Assembly (NCBI RefSeq): GCF_900070365.1
Contig: NZ_LN850107.1
Location: forward strand, 4,464,001 to 4,528,000
Direction: 5' to 3'
DNA from: Alloactinosynnema sp. L-07
Lineage (GTDB): Bacteria > Actinomycetota > Actinomycetes > Mycobacteriales > Pseudonocardiaceae
DNA length: 64,000 bases
Notes under the pieces: generated by a model
What the model was told of the DNA's origin: nothing
The model's input: only the letters and a program-made list of their open reading frames with translations
Database searches by the model: none
Part shown: in pieces, positions 1 to 8,102 of the stretch
Position numbering within the stretch: the stretch's first letter is position 1
Layout: every line of letters begins with the position of its first letter
Made by a program: the position numbers and the translations under genes

Positions 1-1503
1 GGGATCGACCAGCAGCGCCCACGCGCCCTCAGCCAGCGCGCCGAGCGTTGCGAGCATGACGGCGGTGGACTTCCCTGAGCCGGACATGCCGGTGAAGCTG
101 ATCGTGGTCGGCCTGGCCCGGTCGCCGTCGGCGCGGGAGACGATGTGCGCCTGCACCGGCCCGGGCGTGGAGCCGAGGTTCGCGCCGATGTAGGGGCCGG
201 TGGTGTCGCCGATCGCGGAGCCGCCGTGGAACCAGGAACCGGCCAGGGTGCGCATCGGCTGGTCTTGGCCGAAGGCCTGCACCCTCACGCGGTCGCCTGG
301 GAGTAGTTCCTGCCACAGCAGGTCCTGCAGGTCCGGGACGACTTCGAGTTGGACGATGCCGGTGTAGCGCTGACGGACCGCGGCGACACGATCGGCGAGT
401 TCGTCGGGATCGGCGGCGTCGACGACCCAGCGGGCGTGGTTGACGGTGAGCACGTCGATCCTGCGGGCGACTTCCTGGCGACGTTGGTTGAGCGTGTCGT
501 CGGCGTCGAGGATCTCCGCAGGGACCTGGGCGCCGTGGCCCGCTGCTTCTCGGGTCTGGCTGCGGGTGAGTTTGCGGCCGGAGTCGATGATGGCGATCGA
601 TCCGGCTTGGCCGTGGTTGACGCCTCGGACGCTGGCTTCGACGCCGGGGAGTTCGGTGAGGATCTCCAGCCACTCTCCGCCCGGCACCTCGAGCTCGGAT
701 ATCGGGAACCCATTGACGGCGGGAACCAGGATCGTCAGGCAGCGCTGAGCGCCGCTGTCCCGGTCGGTGACCACGACATGGGTTCGCCCGACTTGGACGG
801 GGTCCATCTCGCCGTTCATCAGCGCGACCAGGGCGGGGCCGGACAACGTTGTGGCGTGCGGGATCTGGATGGGGCTGCGTCGGATCTCCCGCGCGTAGGC
901 CCACGCGATCAGCTCGGCTGAGGCGGCGGTCGCGTTCAGTGCGCTGCGTTCCAACTGGCCCAGCCAGCGCACGATGTCCAACCGGGACGCGGCGAGCCGT
1001 TGATGCGCGTCGCGGTGCGCCATGCGTGTCGAGCCGCGGAGTCTGGCGCGACGCCAGGTGCGTTCGACGGTGCTTTCGTTGTCCGGGTCGGGCCAACGCA
1101 CGCCGAGCAGGACGACGCGGCGACGGTAGTGTCCGTCGTCGGCGTTGCGGTCGATGCGGCCCGCGCCGAGGCCGATGTAGTCGTCGCTGCCGGGTGCGCG
1201 GACGCTGTGGACTTGGTCCCATCCGCGGACGTAGTCCTCGGAGCCGTGGATCGTCCACATGACCTTCAAGTGGTACTCGGCGCCGGCGGGCAGGAGTGCG
1301 CCCATCGCGGTGGTGGTCTCCCAAGTGGCGGCGCTGAGTTGATCGTCCTCCAGGAGATAGGAGGCCGCGGCGGGGACCTCGGTCCAGACCCACAGTGCGT
1401 CGTCGGTGACTTCGACGCCTTCGGTGATGAGTCGGGGACGGGCCGGTGGAGTGCGGTCACGTTCGAACTGCGCTCGGGCGTTGCTGATCCTGCTGCGAGA
1501 CAA
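1..1503 (-). CDS. VirB4/TraC-like conjugation ATPase (partial, leaves left edge)
   Basis: 501 codons are open to base 1 with no stop, so the C-terminal part of the protein lies outside the window. A Walker A motif, FTGMSGSGKST, sits near residues 470-480, at the very end of the visible part, after about 470 residues without obvious motif. This matches the layout of the VirB4/TcpF-type ATPases that power conjugative type IV secretion in Gram-positive elements. The suggested start is TTG at 1503, preceded by GGAG; it overlaps the end of the TcpE-like gene by 47 bases, so a later start is possible. It is the last visible gene of a minus-strand operon (2241-3371, 1966-2244, 1457-1966, then this). 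I see the ATP-binding motif and the gene order; the conjugation role is inferred from the neighbours. Dense open frames on the opposite strand are shadows. Confidence 0.8.
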   Translation of the reverse strand, partial: MSRSRISNARAQFERDRTPPARPRLITEGVEVTDDALWVWTEVPAAASYLLEDDQLSAATWETTTAMGALLPAGAEYHLKVMWTIHGSEDYVRGWDQVHSVRAPGSDDYIGLGAGRIDRNADDGHYRRRVVLLGVRWPDPDNESTVERTWRRARLRGSTRMAHRDAHQRLAASRLDIVRWLGQLERSALNATAASAELIAWAYAREIRRSPIQIPHATTLSGPALVALMNGEMDPVQVGRTHVVVTDRDSGAQRCLTILVPAVNGFPISELEVPGGEWLEILTELPGVEASVRGVNHGQAGSIAIIDSGRKLTRSQTREAAGHGAQVPAEILDADDTLNQRRQEVARRIDVLTVNHARWVVDAADPDELADRVAAVRQRYTGIVQLEVVPDLQDLLWQELLPGDRVRVQAFGQDQPMRTLAGSWFHGGSAIGDTTGPYIGANLGSTPGPVQAHIVSRADGDRARPTTISFTGMSGSGKSTAVMLATLGALAEGAWALLVDP

Positions 1504-1966
1504 TGGCTTTCTCCGATCGAAGTAGTCGACGCCCGGCCCTGCTGAGCAGCGGCACAGCGGGCTGGGTGAGCCGGTCGGGGTGCAGTTCGGCCATGACGTC
1601 CATCGCGATCACCGCCGCGCGCACTCGGCCGATGTCGAGCAAGGGATTGCCCAGAACCCGACTACGTCCTGGCGTGCGGGCAAGCACTCGGTCGTACCAG
1701 GCCACCAGTCGCATGCGTCCCGAGTCGTCGGTCCTGGTTCCCAGAACGACGAATCCGGCTATCGGTCCGATGTAGAGCATCGGGCCCAGTCGGGTGAGCG
1801 GGTCCACGCCGATCACCAGCAGCGCCAACGACCACAGGATCGCGAACACGCCGCCCGCGGCGAGTTTGCGTCGAGCGATCCCTTGACCGAGTGGGCGGCC
1901 GAACAGCTCGTACTGCCGGGTCTCGAGCCGCAGGTACGAGGTGTCGGTGGGCAGCTGGACCGGCAT
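1457..1966 (-). CDS. TcpE-like conjugal transfer membrane protein
   Basis: 169 residues. A hydrophobic stretch at about residues 35-75 can form two membrane segments, followed by a basic cytoplasmic tail. Start ATG at 1966 shares one base with the stop of the upstream small membrane gene (TGATG), so the two are translationally coupled. Size, hydrophobicity and position between a TcpC-like protein and a VirB4-like ATPase fit the TcpE family, an inner-membrane part of Gram-positive conjugation machines. The last 47 bases overlap the proposed start of the ATPase. The family call rests mainly on context, because this protein is short and poorly conserved. Confidence 0.7.
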   Translation of the reverse strand: MPVQLPTDTSYLRLETRQYELFGRPLGQGIARRKLAAGGVFAILWSLALLVIGVDPLTRLGPMLYIGPIAGFVVLGTRTDDSGRMRLVAWYDRVLARTPGRSRVLGNPLLDIGRVRAAVIAMDVMAELHPDRLTQPAVPLLSRAGRRLLRSEKAIVSQQDQQRPSAVRT

Positions 1967-2244
1967 CAGGCCGCGTCCCCGATGAACGCGGTGAACAGCA
2001 TCTTCAGCAGCGCTGTCGTCGCGTCCGGGAAGTAGGCGAACCCGACGATCGGGACCGCGGCCAGGAACGAGGTGACGATCTTTCCGTAGCGTTCATCGGC
2101 GAACGCCCCTAGCGCGCGCACGCCCAGGACAACCAGAGCGAACGTGCCGACCAGACCGAGCGCGATGTCGCGCAGGGCCCGGCCGCTGGTTGATGTCAGC
2201 CCGCCCTGGGCCGTCTCCCACGCTGTGATGAATGCGGTGGTCAT
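1966..2244 (-). CDS. Small two-helix membrane protein of the transfer operon
   Basis: 92 residues. ATG at 2244 overlaps the stop of the TcpC-like gene by four bases (ATGA). Two hydrophobic stretches, about residues 24-46 and 62-80, are separated by a charged loop (FADERYGK), the usual pattern of small VirB2/TcpD-like membrane subunits in actinomycete conjugative elements. No catalytic motif is seen. Its place in a tightly coupled operon makes a structural role in the transfer channel likely; the exact subunit identity is not determined. Confidence 0.7.
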   Translation of the reverse strand: MTTAFITAWETAQGGLTSTSGRALRDIALGLVGTFALVVLGVRALGAFADERYGKIVTSFLAAVPIVGFAYFPDATTALLKMLFTAFIGDAA

Positions 2245-3371
2245 CGCGGCCCTCCGGCGTCGACGGTGATCGCGGAGAGCAGCCAGATCCCGTCCCGATC
2301 GCTGATGGCGATTCGATAGGTGCACGCGAGGGTCGCGTCGCCGGGCAAGCGCCACCGCACGGTCGCGGTCCCGATCCGGACACCGCTGTTGTCGGCCTTC
2401 GGTGCCACTCGCCACTCGTCGAGTTCGGCCAGTTCAGCCGCCCCGTCGAGGCCGAGGAAGCCTGCGCCCGCCGCGCGGACGAACTCGAGGTCGCCAGTGC
2501 CGTATGCGGTGAGCAGTTTGCTGACGACGACGGTGGTGTCGGCGCTGAAGTCCGCGTCCGGCGGTTCCGTCGCCGCGTCGTTCCCGAGATCCGCGCTGTG
2601 GCCTTGGCCGACGAGTGCGGGTCTGCCGGACAAGGCGAAGCGCCCGCCGGGCAAGGAGCGCACGGGGATGGCGGCCGTGAGCCATCGAGCGGGAAGAGCT
2701 GTCCAGGACGCCTTGAGCCCACCGGGTTGGCTCGGTGCGGCGGGCTTGGTGAACGGGATGACGTGCACCTGCACGGTGACGACAGCGAGTTCGCGGGCGA
2801 ACCGGTTGACGTCGAGTACGGCGACCCCGTCGACCCGCTGCTTGCCCGCGCCGTTCCAGCCATCGATGTCGGCTCCCGGCTCGGCGATGCGGTCGAGCGC
2901 CGTGGTTCGCGAGGGCTTGTCCTCCTGGTCCCACGCGAAGTAGTCGGTCGCGGCCACCGTCGCGGTGCCTGCGAACCCGACCGGGTCCACCTGGCGCTCC
3001 GCGATCGGATCGGGGCGCAGCCATGTCCGAACACTGTCGATCATCGACGCGGCGCCCACCAGCATGACGGCCACCGCGGCGGACAGGATCGCGGCGCGGC
3101 GGCCGCGGACAAACCATCCGTCCCGCGGCGGACTTTGCATGGTCTGCCAAGGGTTTTGCCTGCCTGCTCGACGCCGCGGCGGCTGCGGCTGCGGCCATGA
3201 CGTTGGCGGCGCGGAACCGAGCGCGGCATGATTCCACTCTCGGTTCGGCGATTGACGCCTCTGCGCCACCGTGACTTCCGGTCGAACCCGACGACCTGTT
3301 GTTCGACCCGGATTCCTTGTGCCCGAGAGAGCTCGAGTCCACTTGCTCAACTTCCTGCTGTCGGCACGCAT
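2241..3371 (-). CDS. TcpC-like conjugal transfer protein
   Basis: 376 residues starting at ATG 3371, which has a strong upstream AAGGGGGAG ribosome site. A basic, proline-rich cytoplasmic head of about 85 residues is followed by one membrane helix (about 90-106) and a long extracytoplasmic domain containing two similar mixed alpha/beta halves. This is the architecture of TcpC, the VirB8-like scaffold of Gram-positive conjugation systems, whose outer part carries NTF2-like folds. It is the first gene of the transfer operon and overlaps the next gene by four bases. The reading frame stays open upstream of 3371, but that part is Cys/Arg-rich and lacks a plausible start, so it was excluded. Confidence 0.75.
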   Translation of the reverse strand: MRADSRKLSKWTRALSGTRNPGRTTGRRVRPEVTVAQRRQSPNREWNHAALGSAPPTSWPQPQPPRRRAGRQNPWQTMQSPPRDGWFVRGRRAAILSAAVAVMLVGAASMIDSVRTWLRPDPIAERQVDPVGFAGTATVAATDYFAWDQEDKPSRTTALDRIAEPGADIDGWNGAGKQRVDGVAVLDVNRFARELAVVTVQVHVIPFTKPAAPSQPGGLKASWTALPARWLTAAIPVRSLPGGRFALSGRPALVGQGHSADLGNDAATEPPDADFSADTTVVVSKLLTAYGTGDLEFVRAAGAGFLGLDGAAELAELDEWRVAPKADNSGVRIGTATVRWRLPGDATLACTYRIAISDRDGIWLLSAITVDAGGPR

Positions 3372-3717
3372 ATCTCCCCCTTCTTGATCCGCCTCGGCGC
3401 CCCGCGTATGGGAACGCGCCGAGGCCAGGAGCACCGATGCACGACGGGCGTCCACTGAGGACGTCCGCGTCCTCCCAAAGCCGAGTACAGCTCTCCCACC
3501 GCAGCCCCTTGCGGATCGACAGCAGACCGAAGGCACCGCACCCGGCGGTTCGCCCGCGCGGCGCGGATCGGTGATACTCCCCCATGACGACCAGTGACCG
3601 GCCGACTTCCTCCCGGCGCGGTACTGAGTTATCGTCTTCCCTGAGTCGAGAATAGCCGGGAATGCGGTCGCGTCAACTCACTATCGCATCAAATGATCCA
3701 CACGAGGGGGCAGGACG
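3372..3717. promoter_or_regulatory. Divergent promoter region between transfer operon and xre gene
   Basis: This 346-base gap holds the start regions of two divergent transcription units and no convincing gene. At 3672-3690 lies GTCAACTCACTATCGCATC, a motif that recurs downstream of the regulator (4337-4355, and inverted at 4278-4296). It lies about 30 bases before the xre ribosome site, so it is a good candidate operator for autoregulation and for control of the conjugation genes. Confidence 0.5.
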
Positions 3718-4137
3718 GTGATGGCGAAGGCCAACTCGTCGCCTGGGATGCTGGCGGAACGGCTGCGGACGCTGCGGGAGTCGGTCAGGCCATCGCCAAC
3801 GGCGCGGTACAGCTACGCCGCCATCGCGGCGGGCTGTCAGGACTACCTGCAGGATCCCTACCCGCCCAGCCGCGAGTACATCTCCAGCCTGTTCAACGGC
3901 AAGGCCGACAACCCCACCCGCAGGATGCTCGAGGCCCTAGCGGACTTCTTCGACGTCAGCCCCGCATACTTCTTCGACGACGCAGCATCCGTGGCGATCC
4001 AGCAAGACCTCGAGCTCTACGCTGTGCTCGCCGAGAAGGGCATCAGCCGCGTCCAGCTGCGCGCGCTGGCGAACCTGGACGAGGACGGCATTCAAGCCGT
4101 GCGAGAGCTGCTGACAAAGCTGCCGACCACCGACTGA
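3718..4137 (+). CDS. XRE-family helix-turn-helix regulator
   Basis: 139 residues from GTG 3718; ATG 3721 is equally possible, and a GAGGGGG ribosome site serves both. Residues about 10-90 form an XRE/Cro DNA-binding domain: a 'SYAAIAAG' helix, then a recognition region 'SREYISSLFNGKADNPT', then 'ALADFFDVSPAYFFDD', a hallmark of XRE regulators in actinomycete mobile elements. The C-terminal third is helical. Together with the ImmA-like protease at 6915-7472 it fits the ICEBs1 ImmR/ImmA logic, where the protease relieves repression of transfer. Operator-like repeats flank the gene. DNA binding is firmly predicted; the specific regulon is inferred. Confidence 0.85.
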   Translation: MMAKANSSPGMLAERLRTLRESVRPSPTARYSYAAIAAGCQDYLQDPYPPSREYISSLFNGKADNPTRRMLEALADFFDVSPAYFFDDAASVAIQQDLELYAVLAEKGISRVQLRALANLDEDGIQAVRELLTKLPTTD

Positions 4138-4277
4138 CGCCGCCCGCTCAGCGCGTCCACGTCACGCGCTCGGACAGGCCCACGGTGGCGAGCACCAGAG
4201 CCGACAGGCCGCACCGTCAGAATCGAGCTTCAAGCACGTGGCCTGGCCAGTGCCGACATGATCACCATCGGCAACGC

Positions 4278-4355
4278 GATGCGATAGCCAGTTGACAACT
4301 TACGCAGAAAACATCACCCTTAGGAGGGTGATTCCAGTCAACTGGACATCGCATC
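4278..4355. promoter_or_regulatory. Nested inverted repeats downstream of xre (operator or control site)
   Basis: Outer arms at 4278-4296 and 4337-4355 are 19-base inverted repeats with two mismatches, with core CCAGTTGAC / GTCAACTGG. Between them lies an 8-base hairpin, ATCACCCT (4313-4320) and AGGGTGAT (4325-4332), with loop TAGG. The right arm matches the motif at 3672-3690 upstream of xre. The gap from 4138 to 4418 holds no gene. Possible roles are an operator pair, a terminator-type hairpin, or a DNA-processing site of the conjugative element. Confidence 0.55.
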
Positions 4356-4418
4356 ATTGATCTGGATGGGTAGCGCAGTCGTCTCGACACTTCGCGGGAC
4401 GAGTGAGCTTCACGGGGG

Positions 4419-5042
4419 GTGATCAGCGTGGAAGTGCTCGCCATTCCTGAACCGGGACGCTGCGGTTGGCAGCTCCTGCCCGCCCAGACCGCGGTCCCGC
4501 GCTGGCTGGCAGCGAGAATCGACTGGTACGTGCGCCCTTCGGCGGCCCGCACCGCAGCCGCCTCGATCGGCCGGGTCCTGTGCGAACACGTCGACTGGGA
4601 GTCTGTGTGGGCGCGCGACCGCGGCCTGTTCCTTCGCCGCGAGCACCTCGGCGCCCCACCGCCACCTGTCTTCTTTCACGCCGCCGCGACACTCGCCGCC
4701 CTCGGCTCTACGTTGCTTCTGGAAGTCGAGCTCGAGATGGTCGCCGACAAGCTGGCGTTGGCCGTGTACGGCACCGGTGTGCGCGGGGCGATGACATCTG
4801 AGGCATGGCGTTCGGTCGCGGGACTCCTGACCACGTGCGCGTCGACGGTGCGCGAACCATGGCCGAGGCAGCTGCCCGTCCGGCCACATGTCAGTCCGGC
4901 CGCATGGGTGCACGACGACCACTACACGTGGTGGTCGTATCCGTTCGCGGGCCCGGTAAGAGAGTCCTGCGGGTGCGCCGCGGAGCACGGCCAACCGGGC
5001 GCAGGCTTCGGCCCGAAGCCGGGCGGGCACAGGCGGGGATGA
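4419..5042 (+). CDS. Hypothetical protein, conserved-looking, in conjugative element
   Basis: 207 residues from GTG 4419, or 204 from GTG 4428, which has the better-spaced GGGGGG ribosome site. The protein is rich in Trp and Ala, has a central hydrophobic segment around residues 84-105 that could be amphipathic or membrane-associated, and ends in a Cys/His-containing tail (ESCGCAAEH). Codon use matches the neighbouring real genes. It ends four bases before the L,D-transpeptidase-like gene, so the two probably form one transcription unit. No family was recognised. Confidence 0.6.
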   Translation: MISVEVLAIPEPGRCGWQLLPAQTAVPRWLAARIDWYVRPSAARTAAASIGRVLCEHVDWESVWARDRGLFLRREHLGAPPPPVFFHAAATLAALGSTLLLEVELEMVADKLALAVYGTGVRGAMTSEAWRSVAGLLTTCASTVREPWPRQLPVRPHVSPAAWVHDDHYTWWSYPFAGPVRESCGCAAEHGQPGAGFGPKPGGHRRG

Positions 5043-5046
5043 ACGC

Positions 5047-5730
5047 ATGCGAATCCCGTCATCGAGAGTCGGCGAGAGCACGCCGCCACTGGCCTCGTGG
5101 TCATCGCTGATCCCCGGACTGGCCCGCGACAGCGCATCGAAGTCCAGGGTCATACGTTTGCGTCTCCACCCGTTGATCACCGTTCCGGTGTTCCGGACCC
5201 CATCAGAGGGTGCGCCGGTGGCGGATCTCCCGACCTACGCGTACGGCCTGCTCCGGACATGGGTTCCGATCATCGACGCGCGTCCGGGATGGGCGTTGGT
5301 TCTGTTGCCGTGTCTGCCTGACGGGTCAGTCGGTTGGGTGCGGCTCGACGACCGGGTTGTCATCGTCGCCCAGCCCACCCACATCGAGATCCACACTCGA
5401 CGCCGCACTGTCGCCCTGGTCAACGGACCGGAGCGGCGCGTCTGGCCCGCCGGAGTCGGCCGGCCGGCCTCGCCGACACCGCGGGGCCGCACGTTCGTCC
5501 TCGGGTCGGTCGACATCGCCGACGGCCTTGTCGACCGCGCGATCCTGCTGGCCGCGCACATGCCCACCCACCTTCTCCATGGCACCGGGCTACCGGCCGT
5601 CGGCATCCACGCCTGGCCTGGCACGGTGTTCGGCCTGGCAGGCAGTGACGGGTGCGTCCTGGTACCCGACCTCGCTCTCACCGACCTGGAAGACGCCGCA
5701 CCTCCCGGCACCACGGTCCTGATCCACTGA
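5047..5730 (+). CDS. L,D-transpeptidase-like (YkuD) protein with degenerate SHGC motif
   Basis: 227 residues. Residues about 60-100 resemble the SH3-like N-terminal part of actinobacterial L,D-transpeptidases ('GWALVLLPCLPDGSVGWVRLDD'-type strand pattern). Residues 110-210 follow the YkuD order: 'SPTPRGRTFVLGS', then 'GIHAW' with His188, then 'GSDGCVLVP' with the presumed catalytic Cys203. The canonical SHGCxR is replaced by SDGCVL, so the second His and the Arg are missing. YkuD enzymes make or exchange 3-3 peptidoglycan crosslinks; in a conjugative element such a protein could remodel the wall for the transfer channel. No signal peptide is evident and the N-terminal 40 residues look poorly ordered, so the start may be later. 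Its last 141 bases overlap the convergent membrane gene. Confidence 0.65.
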   Translation: MRIPSSRVGESTPPLASWSSLIPGLARDSASKSRVIRLRLHPLITVPVFRTPSEGAPVADLPTYAYGLLRTWVPIIDARPGWALVLLPCLPDGSVGWVRLDDRVVIVAQPTHIEIHTRRRTVALVNGPERRVWPAGVGRPASPTPRGRTFVLGSVDIADGLVDRAILLAAHMPTHLLHGTGLPAVGIHAWPGTVFGLAGSDGCVLVPDLALTDLEDAAPPGTTVLIH

Positions 5731-6921
5731 CCCCGGCGACGCGTTGCCTGCGAGACTTGTGACGGCCTTGCTCCTCATCGCTTTGCGCACCCGTGCCAAC
5801 CAGATCGCCTCGTCGAACAAGTCCTGGTAGCCGAAGGTCCAAGTCTCGTGCTCGGCGAAGGTCACCGCCTCAGCGGAGGATCGCGCAGGCGGTAGCCCCA
5901 GCTCGATCGCACGCAGTGCGACAACGAGCTCTGCGGCTTCGGTGATCACGCGGGTCGACTCGGTCGGCCAGTTTCCCGTTTGGGCGGCGGCGGCGACCGA
6001 GTCCGCCAACCAGGGCGGAACATGAGCACGCAACCTGATCTGAGCGTCGCGGATCTCGACGAGTCTGCGACACAGGAGGTCGACGTCTTCGACGTCGACG
6101 TCGGTCAGGTTCAGCTCGATCTCGGGTATCGCAGCGACCAGGGACGTCCAGAGTGGCAGCACACTGGCCAACGCTCGGCGAGTTCGCGCCCGATGCCTGG
6201 AGAGAACGAGATCGGTTGCCCACGAGATCATGAGCCCGCCCAAGACTAGCGACGCTAGCGCCACACTCGCCACGACATGGGCGGTTTGCTCCATGACCAC
6301 AAGGACGTTCGGGTCGGCGACAGCGACCACAATGGACACGAGTTTGAGCGCCACCCACAAACCGCTGACGCAAAGCCCACACCGAACCACCTGAAGACCA
6401 CGCACGAGCAAGGCGAAAGTCTCGCCTCGTGTGGTGTGGGAAGTCGCGAATCTGTACGCCACGGCCGTCACGTACCCGACATACCCGAGGAAGATCACCA
6501 TCGCGATCCAGGCGCAGTACCGGGCATCGAGGCTGCGATCAACAGGAGCCATCGCACCAAAGGCTGAGAAGATGCAGAACCATGAGCCTGCAACAAGTGC
6601 GACGCCCGTGCGACCGAGAGCTCGATCGCGAATCCTGCGCTCGCCGACATCGGAGTAGTCCAAGGCGGACAGAACGCATGACCCACCCAAGAAGACCAAG
6701 ACAGCCACGCCGACCTGCCTTGCTTGGTACAAGGGGCCGGAAGGCACCAGTGCGGCGGTCAGCGGTGCTCCCAGCGCCACCGCGCCGCCAAGCGACAGCA
6801 GAGCAGCCACGACGAGGGTCACGCCCAAGTCCGGTGCGCTCGGCTCGCACACCCACTTCGCCAACCCGAGCGCGACGGCGATCGTCGCGGCCAGGTAGAA
6901 CACCATGCTGACGGTCAGCAA
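5590..6921 (-). CDS. MAB_1171c-like seven-helix membrane protein
   Basis: 443 residues. At least six or seven hydrophobic helices fill residues 1-255, followed by a cytoplasmic helical domain (about 260-390) ending in 'HETWTFGYQDLFDEAIWLARVRKA'-like sequence. This is the MAB_1171c-like/DUF6545 architecture, very often encoded next to an ImmA/IrrE protease and an XRE regulator, exactly as here; its start overlaps the protease gene by seven bases. The last 55 residues are antisense to the end of the transpeptidase gene and look non-native, so the original stop has probably been lost by frameshift or rearrangement near 5735-5760. Function of the family is unknown; a membrane sensor controlling the protease is a reasonable inference. 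Confidence 0.75.
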   Translation of the reverse strand: MLTVSMVFYLAATIAVALGLAKWVCEPSAPDLGVTLVVAALLSLGGAVALGAPLTAALVPSGPLYQARQVGVAVLVFLGGSCVLSALDYSDVGERRIRDRALGRTGVALVAGSWFCIFSAFGAMAPVDRSLDARYCAWIAMVIFLGYVGYVTAVAYRFATSHTTRGETFALLVRGLQVVRCGLCVSGLWVALKLVSIVVAVADPNVLVVMEQTAHVVASVALASLVLGGLMISWATDLVLSRHRARTRRALASVLPLWTSLVAAIPEIELNLTDVDVEDVDLLCRRLVEIRDAQIRLRAHVPPWLADSVAAAAQTGNWPTESTRVITEAAELVVALRAIELGLPPARSSAEAVTFAEHETWTFGYQDLFDEAIWLARVRKAMRSKAVTSLAGNASPGSVDQDRGAGRCGVFQVGESEVGYQDAPVTACQAEHRARPGVDADGR

Positions 6922-7472
6922 CGCGACCTCGATCCACAGGCGAGCAAGCCGGGCAACCGCCCGAGTGTCGGACCCACCGCTGTCGACCTGTGGGTCGAAT
7001 TTCGTGCCACTGCGGCGACCAACAGCAAGGCGAACAGTTCCGCGTCGCGTTCTTGCTCGGCGTCGTAGACCGTCCTCCCCATGAGCCGCCTGATCAGGCC
7101 GGGTGAGAGGGTGGGCATCAGGCGGTGCAATATCTCGAGACCGGCCACCGGTTCGAGGTGGCCAAGCCGCTTGTCGAGAGAGTCGTCCACCGGCTCTGTA
7201 TGGCCGAGCGCGACGTGTCCCAGCTCATGACAGATGATCTGAGTTCGGTGCAGCGGCGACGCCGTGGCGTCGTAGCACACGTAGTGGATCTCGCCGGTGC
7301 TGACGAGCAACCCACAGGGCAGCGATGAGCCGAGTTTCGCTGGCACTAGCTCAATTCGAGCACCGAACTTCTCGGGCCAAGCACGCAGAAGTACCGCCAT
7401 GTCGAACGGCTCGGAAATACCCAAACCGTCGATCAACAGCACGCATTGTTCACGAATACGCAAATACGTCAT
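6915..7472 (-). CDS. ImmA/IrrE-family metallopeptidase
   Basis: 185 residues from ATG 7472, preceded by a GGGGG-type ribosome site. The zinc-binding HELGH motif lies at residues 82-86 ('IICHELGHVALGH'), with a later acidic stretch, 'YDAEQERDAELFA' (about 139-151), supplying the downstream Glu expected of this clan. ImmA proteases cleave partner XRE repressors to trigger mobile-element transfer or stress responses. It is co-transcribed with the MAB_1171c-like gene downstream; the likely substrate is the XRE protein at 3718-4137. The final 30 residues are Arg/Ser/Cys-rich and may be altered. The open frame extends upstream to 7553, but that extension lacks the family's typical beginning. Confidence 0.85.
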   Translation of the reverse strand: MTYLRIREQCVLLIDGLGISEPFDMAVLLRAWPEKFGARIELVPAKLGSSLPCGLLVSTGEIHYVCYDATASPLHRTQIICHELGHVALGHTEPVDDSLDKRLGHLEPVAGLEILHRLMPTLSPGLIRRLMGRTVYDAEQERDAELFALLLVAAVARNSTHRSTAVGPTLGRLPGLLACGSRSRC

Positions 7473-7762
7473 CGCGCCCCCATCCCCCACCGCGACGCAC
7501 ACCCACATCCAACGCGGCCAAGACCCAGCGTAGCAGCTACGTTCCGCTATCACTACAGCTCAGAGCATCGCATCTTCTCACTTACGCGTCACATTGAGTA
7601 ATATCGCACATTTCAAGAAACGCAGCACGGTGTCACTCGTTTGGGTTGGCGAACACTCGTGTTGTCGCGGCCAGCAATCGATCGTGAGTTCTCCGTGACC
7701 CTTGACGGCGACAGGTTTCGCGCGGACGATGAAGAGATCAGACACCTGATGGGGGAGAGAAA

Positions 7763-8002
7763 ATGGATGAATCTGGGGTATCCGCGCAGTCGAGACCACC
7801 ACGGCCTTTCCTGAGCGTCTCCGAAGCCGCCGAGCTCATGCGAGTCTCGCCGATGTCGCTGTACCGCGAGATCGCCGCGGGGAGGTTCCCGGCCGTCCGG
7901 ATCCGATCGCGGCTGGTCGTGCCCGCACGCGCGTTGTCCGACATGGAGACCGCCGCCTTGAAGTCGGGAGCGGTCGTCGACGCCGCCGAGTGGGCTGGAT
8001 GA
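7763..8002 (+). CDS. Excisionase-like MerR/AlpA-type HTH protein
   Basis: 79 residues from ATG 7763 behind GGGGGAGAG. Residues 17-60 form the excisionase-family winged HTH: 'FLSVSEAAELMRVSPMSLYREIAAGRFPAVRIRSRLVVPARAL', a pattern shared by Xis and AlpA proteins that bend DNA at att sites or activate integrase genes. It would serve excision of the conjugative element to the left. Oddly, no integrase gene adjoins it; the region downstream holds only a decayed gene, so the element's recombination module may be incomplete or the integrase may lie elsewhere. Confidence 0.8.
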   Translation: MDESGVSAQSRPPRPFLSVSEAAELMRVSPMSLYREIAAGRFPAVRIRSRLVVPARALSDMETAALKSGAVVDAAEWAG

Positions 8003-8102
8003 ATTGGCCCGTCGGACAGTGATCCCTGGGCCCTACGCCCGTGTAGGGCCCAGCTCTACTGTTCGTCACACTGTCGATCGATGATCCCCTGGTGCCTGGC
8101 CG

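Noticed and set aside
29..1393. 454-codon open frame on the minus strand, and long plus-strand frames over 349-1545
   Set aside because: Composition (Arg/Pro/His-rich, or antisense-like Val/Asp/Gly runs) is that of shadows; the third frame contains Walker A and coding character and is the real gene.
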